Assembly (NCBI GenBank): GCA_014871385.1
Contig: CM026423.1
Coordinates: forward strand, 15,978,467-16,042,466
Source of the DNA: Ceratodon purpureus
Lineage: Eukaryota > Streptophyta > Bryopsida > Pseudoditrichales > Ditrichaceae
Direction of reading: 5' to 3'
Length of the DNA: 64,000 bases
Part shown: piece after piece, positions 47,216-59,300 of the stretch
Layout: each line of letters begins with the position of its first letter
Position numbering within the stretch: position 1 is the stretch's first letter
Program-made: the position numbers and the translations under genes
The notes under the pieces: model-generated
The model's input: the letters and a program-made list of their open reading frames with translations, nothing else
Database searches by the model: none
Told to the model about the DNA's origin: nothing

Positions 47216-49507
47216 ATGCAGCGAATGGTGCCTGCTGATACCGTAATTCTTGAAACGATCTCAGGCTCCGAAGAGCATGAGAGGGCTCGGGTGCGCAGGC
47301 GTGGCTACGAAGCCAACCGCCGCTGGCAAGATGCGTGGGCTGCCCGCTTCCCTTGGGCTGAGAGCGTTATCAATTCCGAGGGGAAGGTGGTGCAAGTGCG
47401 TTGCGCTATCTGTAGTACAATCGAGGGGCGAGAGAAACTGTTGGTGCCTAAGATTGACTCTCTCTGGAAACATGCAGGGCGTAGGAAAGCAACTGCTACA
47501 GTCGGGAAAGTTAAGGTGAGTGAGTATTTTTTTTTATCTAATAACGCTCATGTGAAGAACGAGAAATCTTACTTTGCCCAGCAGGGCCTGTCCGGGGACA
47601 CAATTGTGCAGATGGTGTCTCGTGACGCCATTATGGAGCGGAGGAGGAAGCTTGTGCAGTTTCGATCAGTTTTTTGGCTCTTGCGGCATGGGCGCCCAAT
47701 GACAGATTTCGAGAACTGTAGGGAGCTCTATGAGCAGCTAAACGTGCCGGACTGTCCTCGCAATCACTGGAGCTCTATGGCCGGGTGGGAGATGGCGGAC
47801 TCAATTGGCCATGTCTTGGCAGATCACAGCAAGGAGGTGATCGGCAAAGCCAGATTCTTCAGCCTCTCGACTGATGAGGTAACGTCAGTGGACGGGCAGT
47901 CTTGGCTGTCGATTCACTTGTACATTTGCATTGGATTTCGTCGTGTTTCAATTCTGTTGGCTTTGTTGAGGTTGGTGGATGGGAATTCTGCAAATGCAGT
48001 GAGAGAGGCTGTCGAGACTATGGTCTCGCACCACACTGGCTTGAACCCTGAGCAGGTTGCCGAGAGGCTCATGTGCTTCGGCGCAGATGGTGTCGCAGTG
48101 TTTCAGGGGTGTAAGACAAGGGTGGGAGTGCAATTGAAGGAACATGTGGCGCCTTTTTTATTTGTGATACATTGCTTTGCTCATAGAACGAATCTGGCTG
48201 TTGAGCCACTGTCGAATTTGCCTTTGGTTAAAAAGTTGGAGGATTTGTGTCGTGTCACTTACTCGTATTTCAGCCATAGCTCCAAACAACATCTTGAGTT
48301 CCAGAAACTTGCTGACGTGGTGGAAACAGAGGGTTTGGCAATACTTCGAAATGTGAAAACTAGGTGGATTTCTCTACTGGATCCGCTCAGGAGGCTCACG
48401 GGCGAGTACAAAACCCTCATTGTGAAAATGGGAGAAGATGCAGCTGTGAAAGAGCCAGCAATGACTGAGAAGCAAATGGCTGCGCGAGATTCAGCTAGGC
48501 ACTGTTACGAATCCCTCTGTGATGTTGGTACTTTGTTGTCTTTGCCGTGTCTCTTGCCCCTGCTTGAATCAGTAAATTCTCCTATGAAATTTGCTCAAAG
48601 TCGCCATGTTTTTGTCTCTGATTACGTAGCTGCAATGAAAATTTGCATTGGAGAGCTGTACCGGCTCTATGATGACCCTGACACTGCCTTTCAGAGACCC
48701 AATTTCCAAATGTTTAGAGATATTTTGGACAACAAGTCCTATGCCATCACGCAGGAGTGGACCACAGATCTGAATATAGGAGCTCAGTGCTTGGCATTCA
48801 AGATCGATGGCCACACATATTGTGCACACACCATGTGTGCTGCAACTGGGAAGAAGCTGCCGGTTACCGAGGCTGACCTTGAGCGGATCGTGGCCTCCAT
48901 AAAGGGACAGTGCCGTGAGGCTGCACTGCAGCTTAGGGGGGACTTAGAGCTTCGATTCCTGAATTGTGAACTAATGAATTCTCTTTCTGTGGTTTTCCCG
49001 CAGTTTTGGCTCCAGCCTAATGCCAATGAGCTCTTTCCTCTCCATATGGCCACTCTGAAGGCTCAATACTGTGTGCCGAGATCAGTAAATTTGGGCACCA
49101 AAAAAGAGCCCAAGTTTCGGCAGGTTGATCCCCTGCTGGATGCTCGGACATTGCTTGTGCAGACCTCGCTTTTCAAACTGACAATGAAGAGCAATTGTTC
49201 AGCAGCCATGGAGGAGCCTCGGGATTTTAATCCTTTGACCAAATTGTGGCGGACTGTTGGACAAAACAGTCTCATGTTATCCCGGCTTTCGGAATGGATC
49301 AAAGTGGCAGAACTGGCAGTTACCGCAGTACTTGGAAGTGTGGAGGATGAGAGAACTTTTAGTACTCTCTCCTTCATGAAATCGAAGCTACGTAATCGGT
49401 TGGGGGGCACCTTGATACCTGTGTTAAAGTATATGCTCAGGATTTCTACACTCAAGAAACGTTCCCTTATCAGACCGCAATCAGTCACTGGAGGGATGGA
49501 AAAGTAA
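47216..49507 (+). CDS. hAT superfamily transposase, main open frame
   Basis: A 763-residue uninterrupted frame. The N-terminal zinc-finger-like region has VRCAICSTIEGREKLLVPKIDSLWKHAGR. The RNase H core shows STDEVTSVDGQSW, CFGADGVAVFQG, HCFAHRTNLA, and KTRWISLLDP. The C-terminal dimerisation region has VLGSVEDERTFSTLSFMKSKLRNRL, the hallmark of hAT proteins (ZNF862/KIAA1586-like lineage). The core frame is intact, but its acidic N-terminus lies at 44396 across an insertion, and the frame upstream of 47216 closes at a TGA at 47099. Whether a functional protein is still made from ATG 47216 is unknown. Confidence 0.88.
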   Translation: MQRMVPADTVILETISGSEEHERARVRRRGYEANRRWQDAWAARFPWAESVINSEGKVVQVRCAICSTIEGREKLLVPKIDSLWKHAGRRKATATVGKVKVSEYFFLSNNAHVKNEKSYFAQQGLSGDTIVQMVSRDAIMERRRKLVQFRSVFWLLRHGRPMTDFENCRELYEQLNVPDCPRNHWSSMAGWEMADSIGHVLADHSKEVIGKARFFSLSTDEVTSVDGQSWLSIHLYICIGFRRVSILLALLRLVDGNSANAVREAVETMVSHHTGLNPEQVAERLMCFGADGVAVFQGCKTRVGVQLKEHVAPFLFVIHCFAHRTNLAVEPLSNLPLVKKLEDLCRVTYSYFSHSSKQHLEFQKLADVVETEGLAILRNVKTRWISLLDPLRRLTGEYKTLIVKMGEDAAVKEPAMTEKQMAARDSARHCYESLCDVGTLLSLPCLLPLLESVNSPMKFAQSRHVFVSDYVAAMKICIGELYRLYDDPDTAFQRPNFQMFRDILDNKSYAITQEWTTDLNIGAQCLAFKIDGHTYCAHTMCAATGKKLPVTEADLERIVASIKGQCREAALQLRGDLELRFLNCELMNSLSVVFPQFWLQPNANELFPLHMATLKAQYCVPRSVNLGTKKEPKFRQVDPLLDARTLLVQTSLFKLTMKSNCSAAMEEPRDFNPLTKLWRTVGQNSLMLSRLSEWIKVAELAVTAVLGSVEDERTFSTLSFMKSKLRNRLGGTLIPVLKYMLRISTLKKRSLIRPQSVTGGMEK

Positions 49508-50974
49508 AAAGGGGTGCTACCATGTAAGGATTTCGAGAACCTCTGTTTCCATCATGACGGCAAGCTTTGGCAAGTCATGAATTTTTAAAAGAGTTTTACT
49601 AACTTGTGGTGGGTGGGTGGGAGTGCTAGCTGCAATAGGCAGGGCTGCAAAGCCGGGGTTCAATTCCCCCTAGCACTTGTTTGGAATTTCTCGGAATTGT
49701 GTATGTGGTTTATGTATGTGTTTTATGTATGTTTATAAATCTGAATTCGCAACTGTTGCTTTGTTTGGAATTCTGAATTCACCACTGTTGCTTTGTTTGG
49801 AATTCTGAATTCGCCAAGTTTACTTACTGTAGAGATGACAAGTAGCCAATATTTCAATTTTTTTTATTACTTAGTCGCCAGGAGTCTGTACAGTTCTGCC
49901 ATCGAAACAGTAAAGTCATCGCCAAATCCACATCTCCAAAATTTAAAATATCGCCATGTTTTCCTCTGAATTTTTACACTGTAGAGCCACTTCTACCACA
50001 CCTTAGAGTTACAGGAAGCGTCTCGCACCTCCCTCTGTGAAACTTAAAAAAATCCCTGGTTAAGAGCCTTGATTCTTCCCATTTCTCATACGTACCACTC
50101 ACGTCACATAATTTAAATTAGTCCTGATCTCATTCGCAGCTTCACTTCTAACTCTAACGATCTCGACAGAGAGAACGACTTGTAATACCAGCTCAAGGCA
50201 ACCTCTTTCAAAGCCAAACATGAATCTTTCTTCATAAATATACTAAGCAAGAAGCGGCCGGTTACCATTTTAGACCAAAACTGCTGTCATACCAAAACTG
50301 TTGATCAGATGCACAATCTGATCCAGCCATTCCTCTTCTAAGCCTCACGGCCAGATTGGAAACAGACCCACAGAAACAGCAAATCACAATGCCCAACATT
50401 GATTGGTATGTCATGTCCTCAGGTGAAAGCATCACAACCCTATTATCACAAGGATACCATCACCTTATAAACAAATCACACACACACACATTCAAGTACG
50501 TCGTCAAGCAACAAATGCATTCAAAGCTGTTCACGACGAAGTCCAAGCAACCTTTCATACTTGAGTCACGATGAAGCTTCACCACCATGAATCGGACAGT
50601 ATGAGAAACCAGCAAAGAAAACGTTGGACATAGTGGGACTCCGAGAAGGAATCCGCGATTCAACAATTCAGGCATTCAGTTCCGTGTGAGAAGTATTATG
50701 CAGTCAATCTGTGAAGACGAAGTAAAAAATGGATTGCACATGGAACTGACCAGGACAACTTCTTATGCACCTGATTGCATTCAGAGAGACAGTCTCCCGA
50801 CTAGAGAAGCGCTATGCGACACCACCATCATCAATGGACGGTAGGTCCTGATTCCTAAGCACCTCCTGAAAATCCGAGAGCCCCAATCGGCTCTAACACA
50901 TCTCACATGCTAGCATTGATCCTTCAAACATGTACTCAAAAGCAAGGATGGCCTACATCATGTTAGTGAAGTGG
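49508..50974. other. 3' flank of the hAT gene and intergenic
   Basis: Contains the tRNA-like structure at 49622 and a duplicated ~40-base block (TTTGGAATTCTGAATTCxCC) at 49740-49815. No other gene seen. Confidence 0.5.
49622..49677 (+). ncRNA. Miniature tRNA-like cloverleaf (56 nt)
   Basis: Four nested stems can be read directly. An 8-bp acceptor-like stem, AGTGCTAG / CTAGCACT, encloses CTGC-AATAG-GCAG, then GGCT-GCAA-AGCC, then GGGG-TTCAATT-CCCC. The last has a 7-base loop and matches the Pol III B box GGTTCAATTCC. It is shorter than a normal tRNA because the middle arms are 4 bp and no variable loop is present. It could be a tRNA pseudogene, the head of a tRNA-derived SINE, or a small Pol III transcript. 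Confidence 0.5.
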
Positions 50975-52201
50975 CTATGGAGGACAAAGACTCAGACAGT
51001 AGCTGCTAACGTAATAATCCGCGAAAGGAGTTTCAGCGCTAAAAGCTTCCAGAAGATTATGATTGTCGCGGTATTGATACCAAGAGTTCTTTGACAAACT
51101 ATATGCCGCAAACCGCCCAACAAGAGTGCAAATGACGAATATAGAGTCTACACTCCCAATGACAACTTTAATGTAACTTTCCAATGTACTCCTATTAAAT
51201 CGGCGTTCAAGATCATGACCAAAAACCCAGATGAGCAAGTCATGTGGCATCTCTGTTAGCAAATTGCTCTCCTTCTTGGTGATGTCGATTTCAAAAATTT
51301 CAACTCAGACAAAGTCATTTGTGTCTCTTTTCGATGGAATGACCCAGAATAACCTCTCTTTGCTAACTACAAGGTGCGATGTGTAGCTCCATGGGATATC
51401 CACACCTGCAAGATCGGAAACCTCTCCTGTCTCTTTATTATAAGAAATAATCCCTTGACTTAAACCTTTGTTGACGATGCAATATTGTTGGTTTCTTAAG
51501 ATGGTCAGAGAGCCCCACCGTACCCAATATCTAGGATAGTTTACAGGGGGGCTCATTTGTAGGGAGCCTGCCTCCATTTGCGAGTCTTGGATGCGTAAAC
51601 AAAAATTGAATCTGGGTGAATGAGAGCGCCCAATGGGATGTTCAAGTCGTTGGGTAGAAAGACAACAATGATCTCATACTCCATTGAGACTCTATCCGTT
51701 GACATCACCGTTTTCTGAGTAATTTGCCACCCTGCAAGATGCGGAAGCCGCTTGATAGTCTTCAGAACAGGATTGCATACGAAGTGAGCTGAAACACCTG
51801 TTTTGTAGCACGAGTACCGTACGCAGAACATCCCTCCAGCACCTGCAGCCAGATAGTTCCTCGTGAACTGATGACCCAACGGCGCAAGTCCCTGCTGCTG
51901 CACATGATTCCTGAGGAAGTCGTCGCTGAAAGTAAGAAACCTCCTCTTGGCGATATCAAGGACATTCGTGACCTCTATCCAATTCCTTCCATTGCAAGAT
52001 GAGCACATACTCTTCTGGAGATACGTTTGAGGCTTGTACATGCGTCAAAGCATGGCTAGTTAAGTATCTGTTCCAACTCTTGGACAACATCCTAAACCGG
52101 CACACTGATGCAATCGGAAGAAATGTGAACACTCTCTCTAGTATATCTGCAGGCAAATTGCTCCACATGCTCTCCATTTCCCACGTCGCCGATTCCTCCA
52201 T
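50975..52201 (-). pseudogene. F-box protein gene, frameshifted and with a nonsense codon
   Basis: Starts MEESATWEMESMWSNLPADILERVFTFLPIASVCRFRMLSKSWNRYL (shown here as read in one frame), a clear F-box. The plant F-box/kelch-like C-terminal part continues in a second frame (GRNWIEVTNVLDIAKRRFLTF, CNPVLKTIKRLPHLAGW) after a shift near 51985. It moves to a third frame near 51570 (WVRWGSLTILRNQQYCIV), and crosses an in-frame TGA near 51303 before ITKKESNLLTEMPHDLLIWVFG. Two shifts plus one stop in an otherwise continuous homologous reading indicate a pseudogene. Undetected introns are less likely, because no splice consensus sits at the shifts. Confidence 0.75.
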
Positions 52202-53394
52202 CTTGAAACAGATCGAATCTATTTTTAAGCAAATTAAACAAGTCTTATTGAATTTGTAACGAACTTGTCATAAATATATGAACAAACAATGAACAATCTA
52301 GGCAATTATGATGTATTGAAGACATTCATATAACACCTAAATAAAAGTAGAGACCAATAATATAATGATCCTAAGTTCATCAATCCAAGAAAAGAGAAGA
52401 AATACCAATATGAGATTGTCACTCCATCTTTTTGTTATCATAGTCTATTTCAAGTCTTTTTCTTTTCTATTTATAAAAAAGATTTGATCCATTTAATATC
52501 TTTTAGTTCTTTGCCATGTCTTAATTTAGGGCTGTTTAATCCTTTTTGAAGTCATCAATCATCTAAATTTGGAAATGTTGTAATTCTTCTTTATTTCATC
52601 TTGAGTTGCATAATTCTACTACACAAGTTCTTAATTAGAGTTGATCTATTCGGATGTGCACTAGATTTAGAACTCTTTATGAGCTCTTTAACTGCAAGTG
52701 CATATATTGTCAACTTAGAGTTGTTTATTTCTAGTTTATCCATTTTCAATTTTGATTTTTTTAACACCTATCATCCTTAGCTTGTACACTTTTATACAAA
52801 TTCAAAGACTAGGCCCCCACCATGGACCGCCTTCTTCAAACCTTCAATTCCATGTGCATGGCATTACAATCGCAGAGTTTGAAACTTCTACACAACCATT
52901 CCTCTCAATTCAATATGCAAAACACCTCCCACAGACACTAAAACAGGGTATATTAGAAAAAGGTTCCAAAAACATAAAATTTATTATGCTTTAATCATCA
53001 AAATATTTCACATGTTCACATCCACCTTCACACCATCTAAACCTCCACCACCAAGCAATCCTTTTTGTCAAAAACCGGCAAAAACTAGCCAAATCCTAAA
53101 CCCCTGTTTCCATAGTTGAGATCATCCACACAACCCCCTGTGAAGACGTCCAGTGCAGCTCATACATGGGCCAATGCAACATATTGACACAACACGTTAA
53201 TCTAACTCATCAAATGCACAGATGATGCAGCTAATTTTCGGTGCGAAAGTCCGGTTGGGGAATGCGAAAGCCATGGCAGACATGGTAGAGATCTTTCAGT
53301 TTGAGACCAGGACATGCAAAGTGCAGCTCAGGAATTTGCCTCAACGTGATTTACATGCGTCTGAGGGCAGTGGAACAAGCTCTTCAGGAGTGCT
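52202..53394. other. AT-rich intergenic region
   Basis: No coding exon. Probably the 3' flank of the receptor kinase gene and the decayed promoter of the F-box pseudogene. Confidence 0.55.
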
Positions 53395-56300
53395 TCACTT
53401 TGGTTCAGGAAACTGTGTCGAGAAAGCTCCGCTGTACTGGAAGGAAGAGCGACTGTTTCCTCGGGCACTTGGAGTGCTGTGATCTTGTGAGTGAGTTCCT
53501 GCAGCGTCGTCACCATACACATCTTCCAACCATGTTTCGTCTGTGGCTAACGCACTCACTTTAGCTTTGGCCTTGTTGTGTTGAGCCAGAGCCTCCAGTG
53601 CCTTGACAACCTCGTTCATGGTGGGCCGGTCGTCGCCCCTGTCTTCGGTGCAAACGAATGCCAAGTCCAGGAACCTCTGGAGGTCTTGTGGGGAAGCCTC
53701 GTGCACTGAGGGATCCAGAATGGGATCAAGCCCTTCCATGCCCTCTTCAGCGTAGGCCATCTTCATTTCACGGACTATGTACCTCCCTTGTGAGATCGGT
53801 ACTTTTGATGTGAGAAGCTCCAGGAGCACCACTCCGAAGCTGTACACGTCGCTTTTTTCTGAGAGTTTTCGCGTCCTGAAGTATTCTGGATCTAGATACC
53901 CCTGTCATGGTGACACGGCGTCCGTGCTTGGTTATTGGAAGATCGTACTGAATGAGGTAAATTGATCTTGATAAAAAATTCGACCTTCAAAATTTGGCGT
54001 TCATGTGTTCACTGTTCAGGAGTTACGTACCATTGTTCCCTTCACTTCGGTGGTCTGCATGTGTGTGTCTTCTCCATCAGGTGCTAGTTTGGAGAGGCCG
54101 AAGTCTGCAACTTTAGCGATGTGCTTGTCATCGAGCAAGATGTTGCAGGACTTGACGTCACGATGGACAATGGGTGGGTTTGCCATCTCGTGCAAGTACG
54201 CAAGACCCCTTGCTGACCCAATGGCTATGGACAAGCGTTTGCTCCAGTCCAATGGATAAGACTTCTTTCCTGATAAACAAGCGGGCACACACAAGTGGAT
54301 ATAAGTTTAGCTGCATGCACGGTTCTCAAGATCGATGACTGAAGACGCAACCATTGAAGGAAAGAAGCGACCGTGACACCACTTACCAGAAAGCCACTCA
54401 CGCATTGTGCCGTTCGCCATGAACTCGTACACAAGCATCTGCTCTCCCTTATCGTAGCAGAAACCGACAAGGGATACCAAATTCTTGTGATGGACACGGG
54501 AGAGCAGCTCAATTTCATTCTTGAACTCCTCTGCCCCTTGCATCGAATCCTTTGCCGCCCTCTTCACGGCCACACGTTCACCAGATGCCAAAACTCCAGT
54601 ATAGACCTATTAATGACATGCAACGAGCAACACAAATTAACGGTTGATCAGATACAATATGTATGCACACAACGTGTGAGTTAATCAAATTATAGAAGGT
54701 TGAACATTTATTTTATTTCATAATGTTCAGATATGTATGCAACAGTTGAAATCTCACAACATAATTCAACAGGAGAATTCGATAAATAAGCTGTACCTTG
54801 CCGTATCCTCCCTCACCAATCTCGTTCTCCACAGAGAATTGATTTGTGGATTTCCTTATTTCGGTGAAAGAGAACCATCGCGCACCGTGCATCTGAGGAG
54901 CAGCCACATCCTTCTCTCCATCTCCTACTCCCCAATTGGCTGCAAGACAACATCCTTTTCATAACCTATGCTTTGATCCCGAGCCTTAAGCTGAATATCC
55001 ACAATCTCAGCTTCACAGTAGTGTTGTGAAGCAAACGCTAGATACCAAATATCTCTGGAAAACACGTGCAACATAGTGACCAAACGAGGTAGTAGGTCAA
55101 GTACCAAAAGGTTGAGTTATATGTTTCATTCTCTGGGCTCTACGTTTCTGCAAAATAGCATAAATTACAGCTGCGGACACGAAGGCTACAAAGCCCAAAA
55201 CGATGCCAGCAATGACCCCTGCTCCAAGCCAGTTCTTGGCCCCTAATTGAACAGAGCAACCATGCCAACCACCACGTCAAATTCCACATCAACTTCAGCA
55301 TAACAACAAAGCTCAACTGGTCCCCAACTGGACGAGATTCTCTAATGCCTTAAAGAAACTAATCAAAATTAAAGATAAAGGATTACCCTCCCTTGTCCAA
55401 CAATATCAGCAAGTGTAAAGTATACGGTGACTTACCACTGGATACATCCTTAGGAGGCTCAACCGCAACGAGTATATAAGGTTTAAATCCTGGAAGTTTG
55501 AGCAGCTGCGTACTCAAACTATGAGTGATATTTGAGATGGTGACTTCATCTGGCGACATGAGCCCACTACTTGAGAAGAAATTGATGCTAATAAGGGCAC
55601 GTCCGTCGAAGGTGAAATTAGCTTTCTCCACCATCACCTGTTGCATACTTGTCAGGTTTAGCTCTCGCCACAAGGAAGACCGTAGATTCTCCATCAGCTC
55701 ATTGGTAAACCTCGAGAAAGTGGGTCGACGACACTGGAGCAGAACCTGGAAGGGGTCTACACAGTTGCAACTGTCCATGAGTCCAGTGTTGAAAGTAAGT
55801 CCGGCACTGCAGGTTTTGTTGGTGCTACAAGTGCCAGGTATCGTCCAATTTTGGAGACTGTCGGAACCTGACGTACAAGCTATTTGTGGTCGTAACGGGT
55901 CGTTTGGATCACAAATTGGATTACCAAATAACCTGCAATACAATGACGTGAGTATCAGAAAATTATATACAAGTACGCCTAGATTTTCATTGAATATATT
56001 TACCGAAGTTTCTAAGGAACTGGAGTACCGGACTTGATCCTCAATAGCATTTCTTAATGATGATAATGATAAACAATACTACCAATTGCAACTAGGAGTA
56101 AAGAGAAGTACGAAGTTTTTCATGAGTAATTGGCATGGACATTATAGAAATGATCCATGGAACGTACTGAAAATCGACATTACTCAAACTTCCGCTCAAG
56201 GGGGTCCTTCGCACAATGTTGTCAAATTGATTAGATTGAAGTGAAACCACCTTCAAATTCGGCCCAATCGATGCTGGTATGAACAAAGTCCCATTCAGAG

Positions 56301-59300
56301 AGTTGTTGCGAGCCCGTCTGGTACAGGGGCATTGCTTAGATACCGAAATAAGAAGTGAATCCAAAACACCCTCATCTCATTAGAGAGCTTCCAAACATCT
56401 GACAAAGAATAGTTAGACAATGCTGGAAGATCATTGATTAAGCACTCCAATACTCACAGTGTTTGGAGTTTAGGATGAGATAGGATTGCCTCAGAAACGT
56501 TCCCTATTAAGTTGGTCTTCTCCATGTATCTGAAAGTGAACACATAATTGTAGATTAACCAAATTAAAACAGGTTGGTGGACTTAAAAAAAATAAGATTT
56601 GTCTAAAACATATTATAATTAGATCACTCGCACTCGCATATATATGCGCAATTACAATAGTCACACGTACAAAGTAATGATTTTAGCATTGGGTAATCCC
56701 CACGTCACGATACTTACAAAGTTGTAATATTTGATGCATATTGAGGCCATGCAGGAAACGGCTGTGGATCAAATGAGTTATAGCTGAAATCCCTGTATAA
56801 ACCATTAAGTTTCAACTCAAGAAGTTAAACACCATCACTGGTAGGAGGTAAATGCAATTGGATCAACACATAAATAAAACCAGGCATGGTTAAAATTATC
56901 TTACACGACGAGTAGCTGTCCAAGAGCTGCAATGCCCGGTGCTGGTGTCAAGTCAGGAATGGTTCCAATGAATTGGTTGTGTCCTAAAAGACTGGAAATC
57001 ACAGAAACAAACCCAATATATGAAACAAAGGCTTCTAACGCATCGAAGCTGAAGGTGCACTGAGAAAACATGACTAGAGAGTTGCAAATCAGAACCTACC
57101 ACATGCAGCCCAAATTCATTAACAATGGTACGTGATCCACATCAACAGTGTATTTATAAAAGGCTCGTACCCCACCCCAAAGCCTATCATTTCTAGCAAA
57201 TTCTAGATTCAAAAAAGGTATGAGGTATGTGCAAAATTTAATTTCGAACAGGGGCAGTGTACAATGTTTTTGAAGTCATTTTGAAGTCATGAGCATGGAA
57301 TGGAGTTCCTTACAGTTGTTGTAAACTGGAGTTCGAAGCTGTCACCAGCAAGGTAAGACTCGCTGGGATAGTACCTGATAACTGATTGTTGGACAGGCTC
57401 CTGTTGACAGCAAAGAGTTAGTAGCCTGAGCATTTAATACAGATGATTGATCGAAAAAAACTGCAAATGAAATCCAGAGGGGTTGGCTTACAGTATTTCC
57501 AGTGCTTTTAGGTTCGCTAAAGAGTCCGGAATAGTCCCCGTAAGTTGATTGCTTTCAAGTAACCTGGAAAAAATCGAGTGCAATGTTTTAGATTAGAACG
57601 TCGTGCATCTGTAAGACGATGCACATAACAGGTCGCTTGTAAAAACCCATGCAATTGCACATTGTATGCTTATAAAGACAGGCCGGATCTAAGGTGGATA
57701 AAATCTTCACTACCACCTAATGATTTTTGAAATGTCATATTTTGTTCTCGCTTACAAGTGTTTGAGCTTCGTCAATTTCGTTGAGTTTCCGTTTGGTGGC
57801 GCACCCAGTTCACTCGGGATGCCACCTGTGAAAGAGTTGTTGTTGAGATGGCTGCACAATTATACAAGATATAAATTAGTACATCCGAAGTCCTATCTTG
57901 AAACAAAAAGGCAGTGCAAAGCATACGCTTGTGACCAAATTAAAATTACAAGCAAGCAAGCAAAGAAACGAAAAGTTGAAAATGAGACTCACAAGTGCCC
58001 ACATGCTATCATGGTGTCCAACCCAATTCCTTCTGCATTCATGGAAGATACAGGCAACCGGCCTGTCAAGTAATTGGAGGCTACATCAAACCAATAAAGC
58101 TTCTGAAGTCCACCGATAAAATACGGGATTTCACCCGTCAGTTTATTGTTGTTCAAGGCTCTGCAAGCACACAATTTGTATGCTCAAAATTTCACAAACT
58201 CTTACGGTGCTAGGAAAAAACCAGACCTAATTGCAGACTCAAAGTCGAGATGAAAATCATAAATCAACAAGATTCAAGATCTATGCTTAATCTTTACATA
58301 CTGCGAGTCAAAAGTTTACACCAAGACGTGTACAAATATGGAAAGGAAACTTACAGAAATATTAAATTCGTTAGATTGCCCAATTCAGGAGGAATAGGGC
58401 CCGTCAAGGCACATTCTTGAATACTCCTGATTGAATTAGCATGAGGCCAAAGGGTCAAGAATAAGAGAGTGAACACACAAAAAAGGAGTATTGATTTCGA
58501 ATAATGCACTTGCATATTGAGTAATAATCAAGCATTGCAGACTAATTTGATCATTCCATGCTGGTGACGAAAGCCTTACAATTCTAACAGCGAAGTCAGT
58601 CGCCCAATTTCAGGAGGTATAACTCCCCGCAAGCTGGGGTTGAATGACAGATCCCTAGAAGCGCATTTAACATACTATTAGCACTGTTGTTTATTTCCAA
58701 CACAAGACAAAACTAGATAAGCTTGCCAGAAAACCCCCATGAAAACAAGAAAATCTTACCAGCTACTACGGCTACAGATCCCTAACCCGGCACTAAGTCC
58801 TGTAATTACATTGCCCTAACATCTTCAACAGTAAATCTGATTACATTAACAATTTTTCGGGAAGAATGAGGTGCACTTACAAGCTTAACAAACCCGAAAA
58901 GGATCCTATAGCTGCCGGTATTGTCCCATCAATACCAAAACTGCTAAGAGTCCTGCAAAAGGGCACCAAACAACCTATAAATTACAACCACATTTCATTC
59001 CAAAAAACGCAATGAACATAATAAACCTCCTCAGGTTGTAAGAGCTACATAATGAGCTCGGTAGCAGGTAAATGATCCTGTGCGGCTCTTGATACTACTC
59101 CTAATAAGGTATAACACGGTTCAAGTCTCACTAAGGTCACAGGGACACCCAAATTCCTTTGGAGAGCATTCGTTGATCTCAGTCTAGCTAGGACGGTCAT
59201 TCTTCTCACTTATAGCAGTTCTAATGTAATCTCTCTGTAAAATTGAAGTGAAGAAATAGTCTGAATTTACAAGTTGAGCACTCTTGTGTTAGTATCGTCG

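Larger units (their letters stand above)
43833..49507 (+). mobile_element. hAT-type element interrupted by another element
   Basis: The left boundary is inferred from a 25-base block (GGCGAATT..TCGCC..GATCTTACC) shared at 22 of 25 positions with 62576-62600, upstream of the second hAT gene. It contains an N-terminal coding fragment (44396-44561), a 2.4-kb insertion (44562-47002) and the main transposase frame (47216-49507). The right end was not defined and no target duplication was found. Confidence 0.55.
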
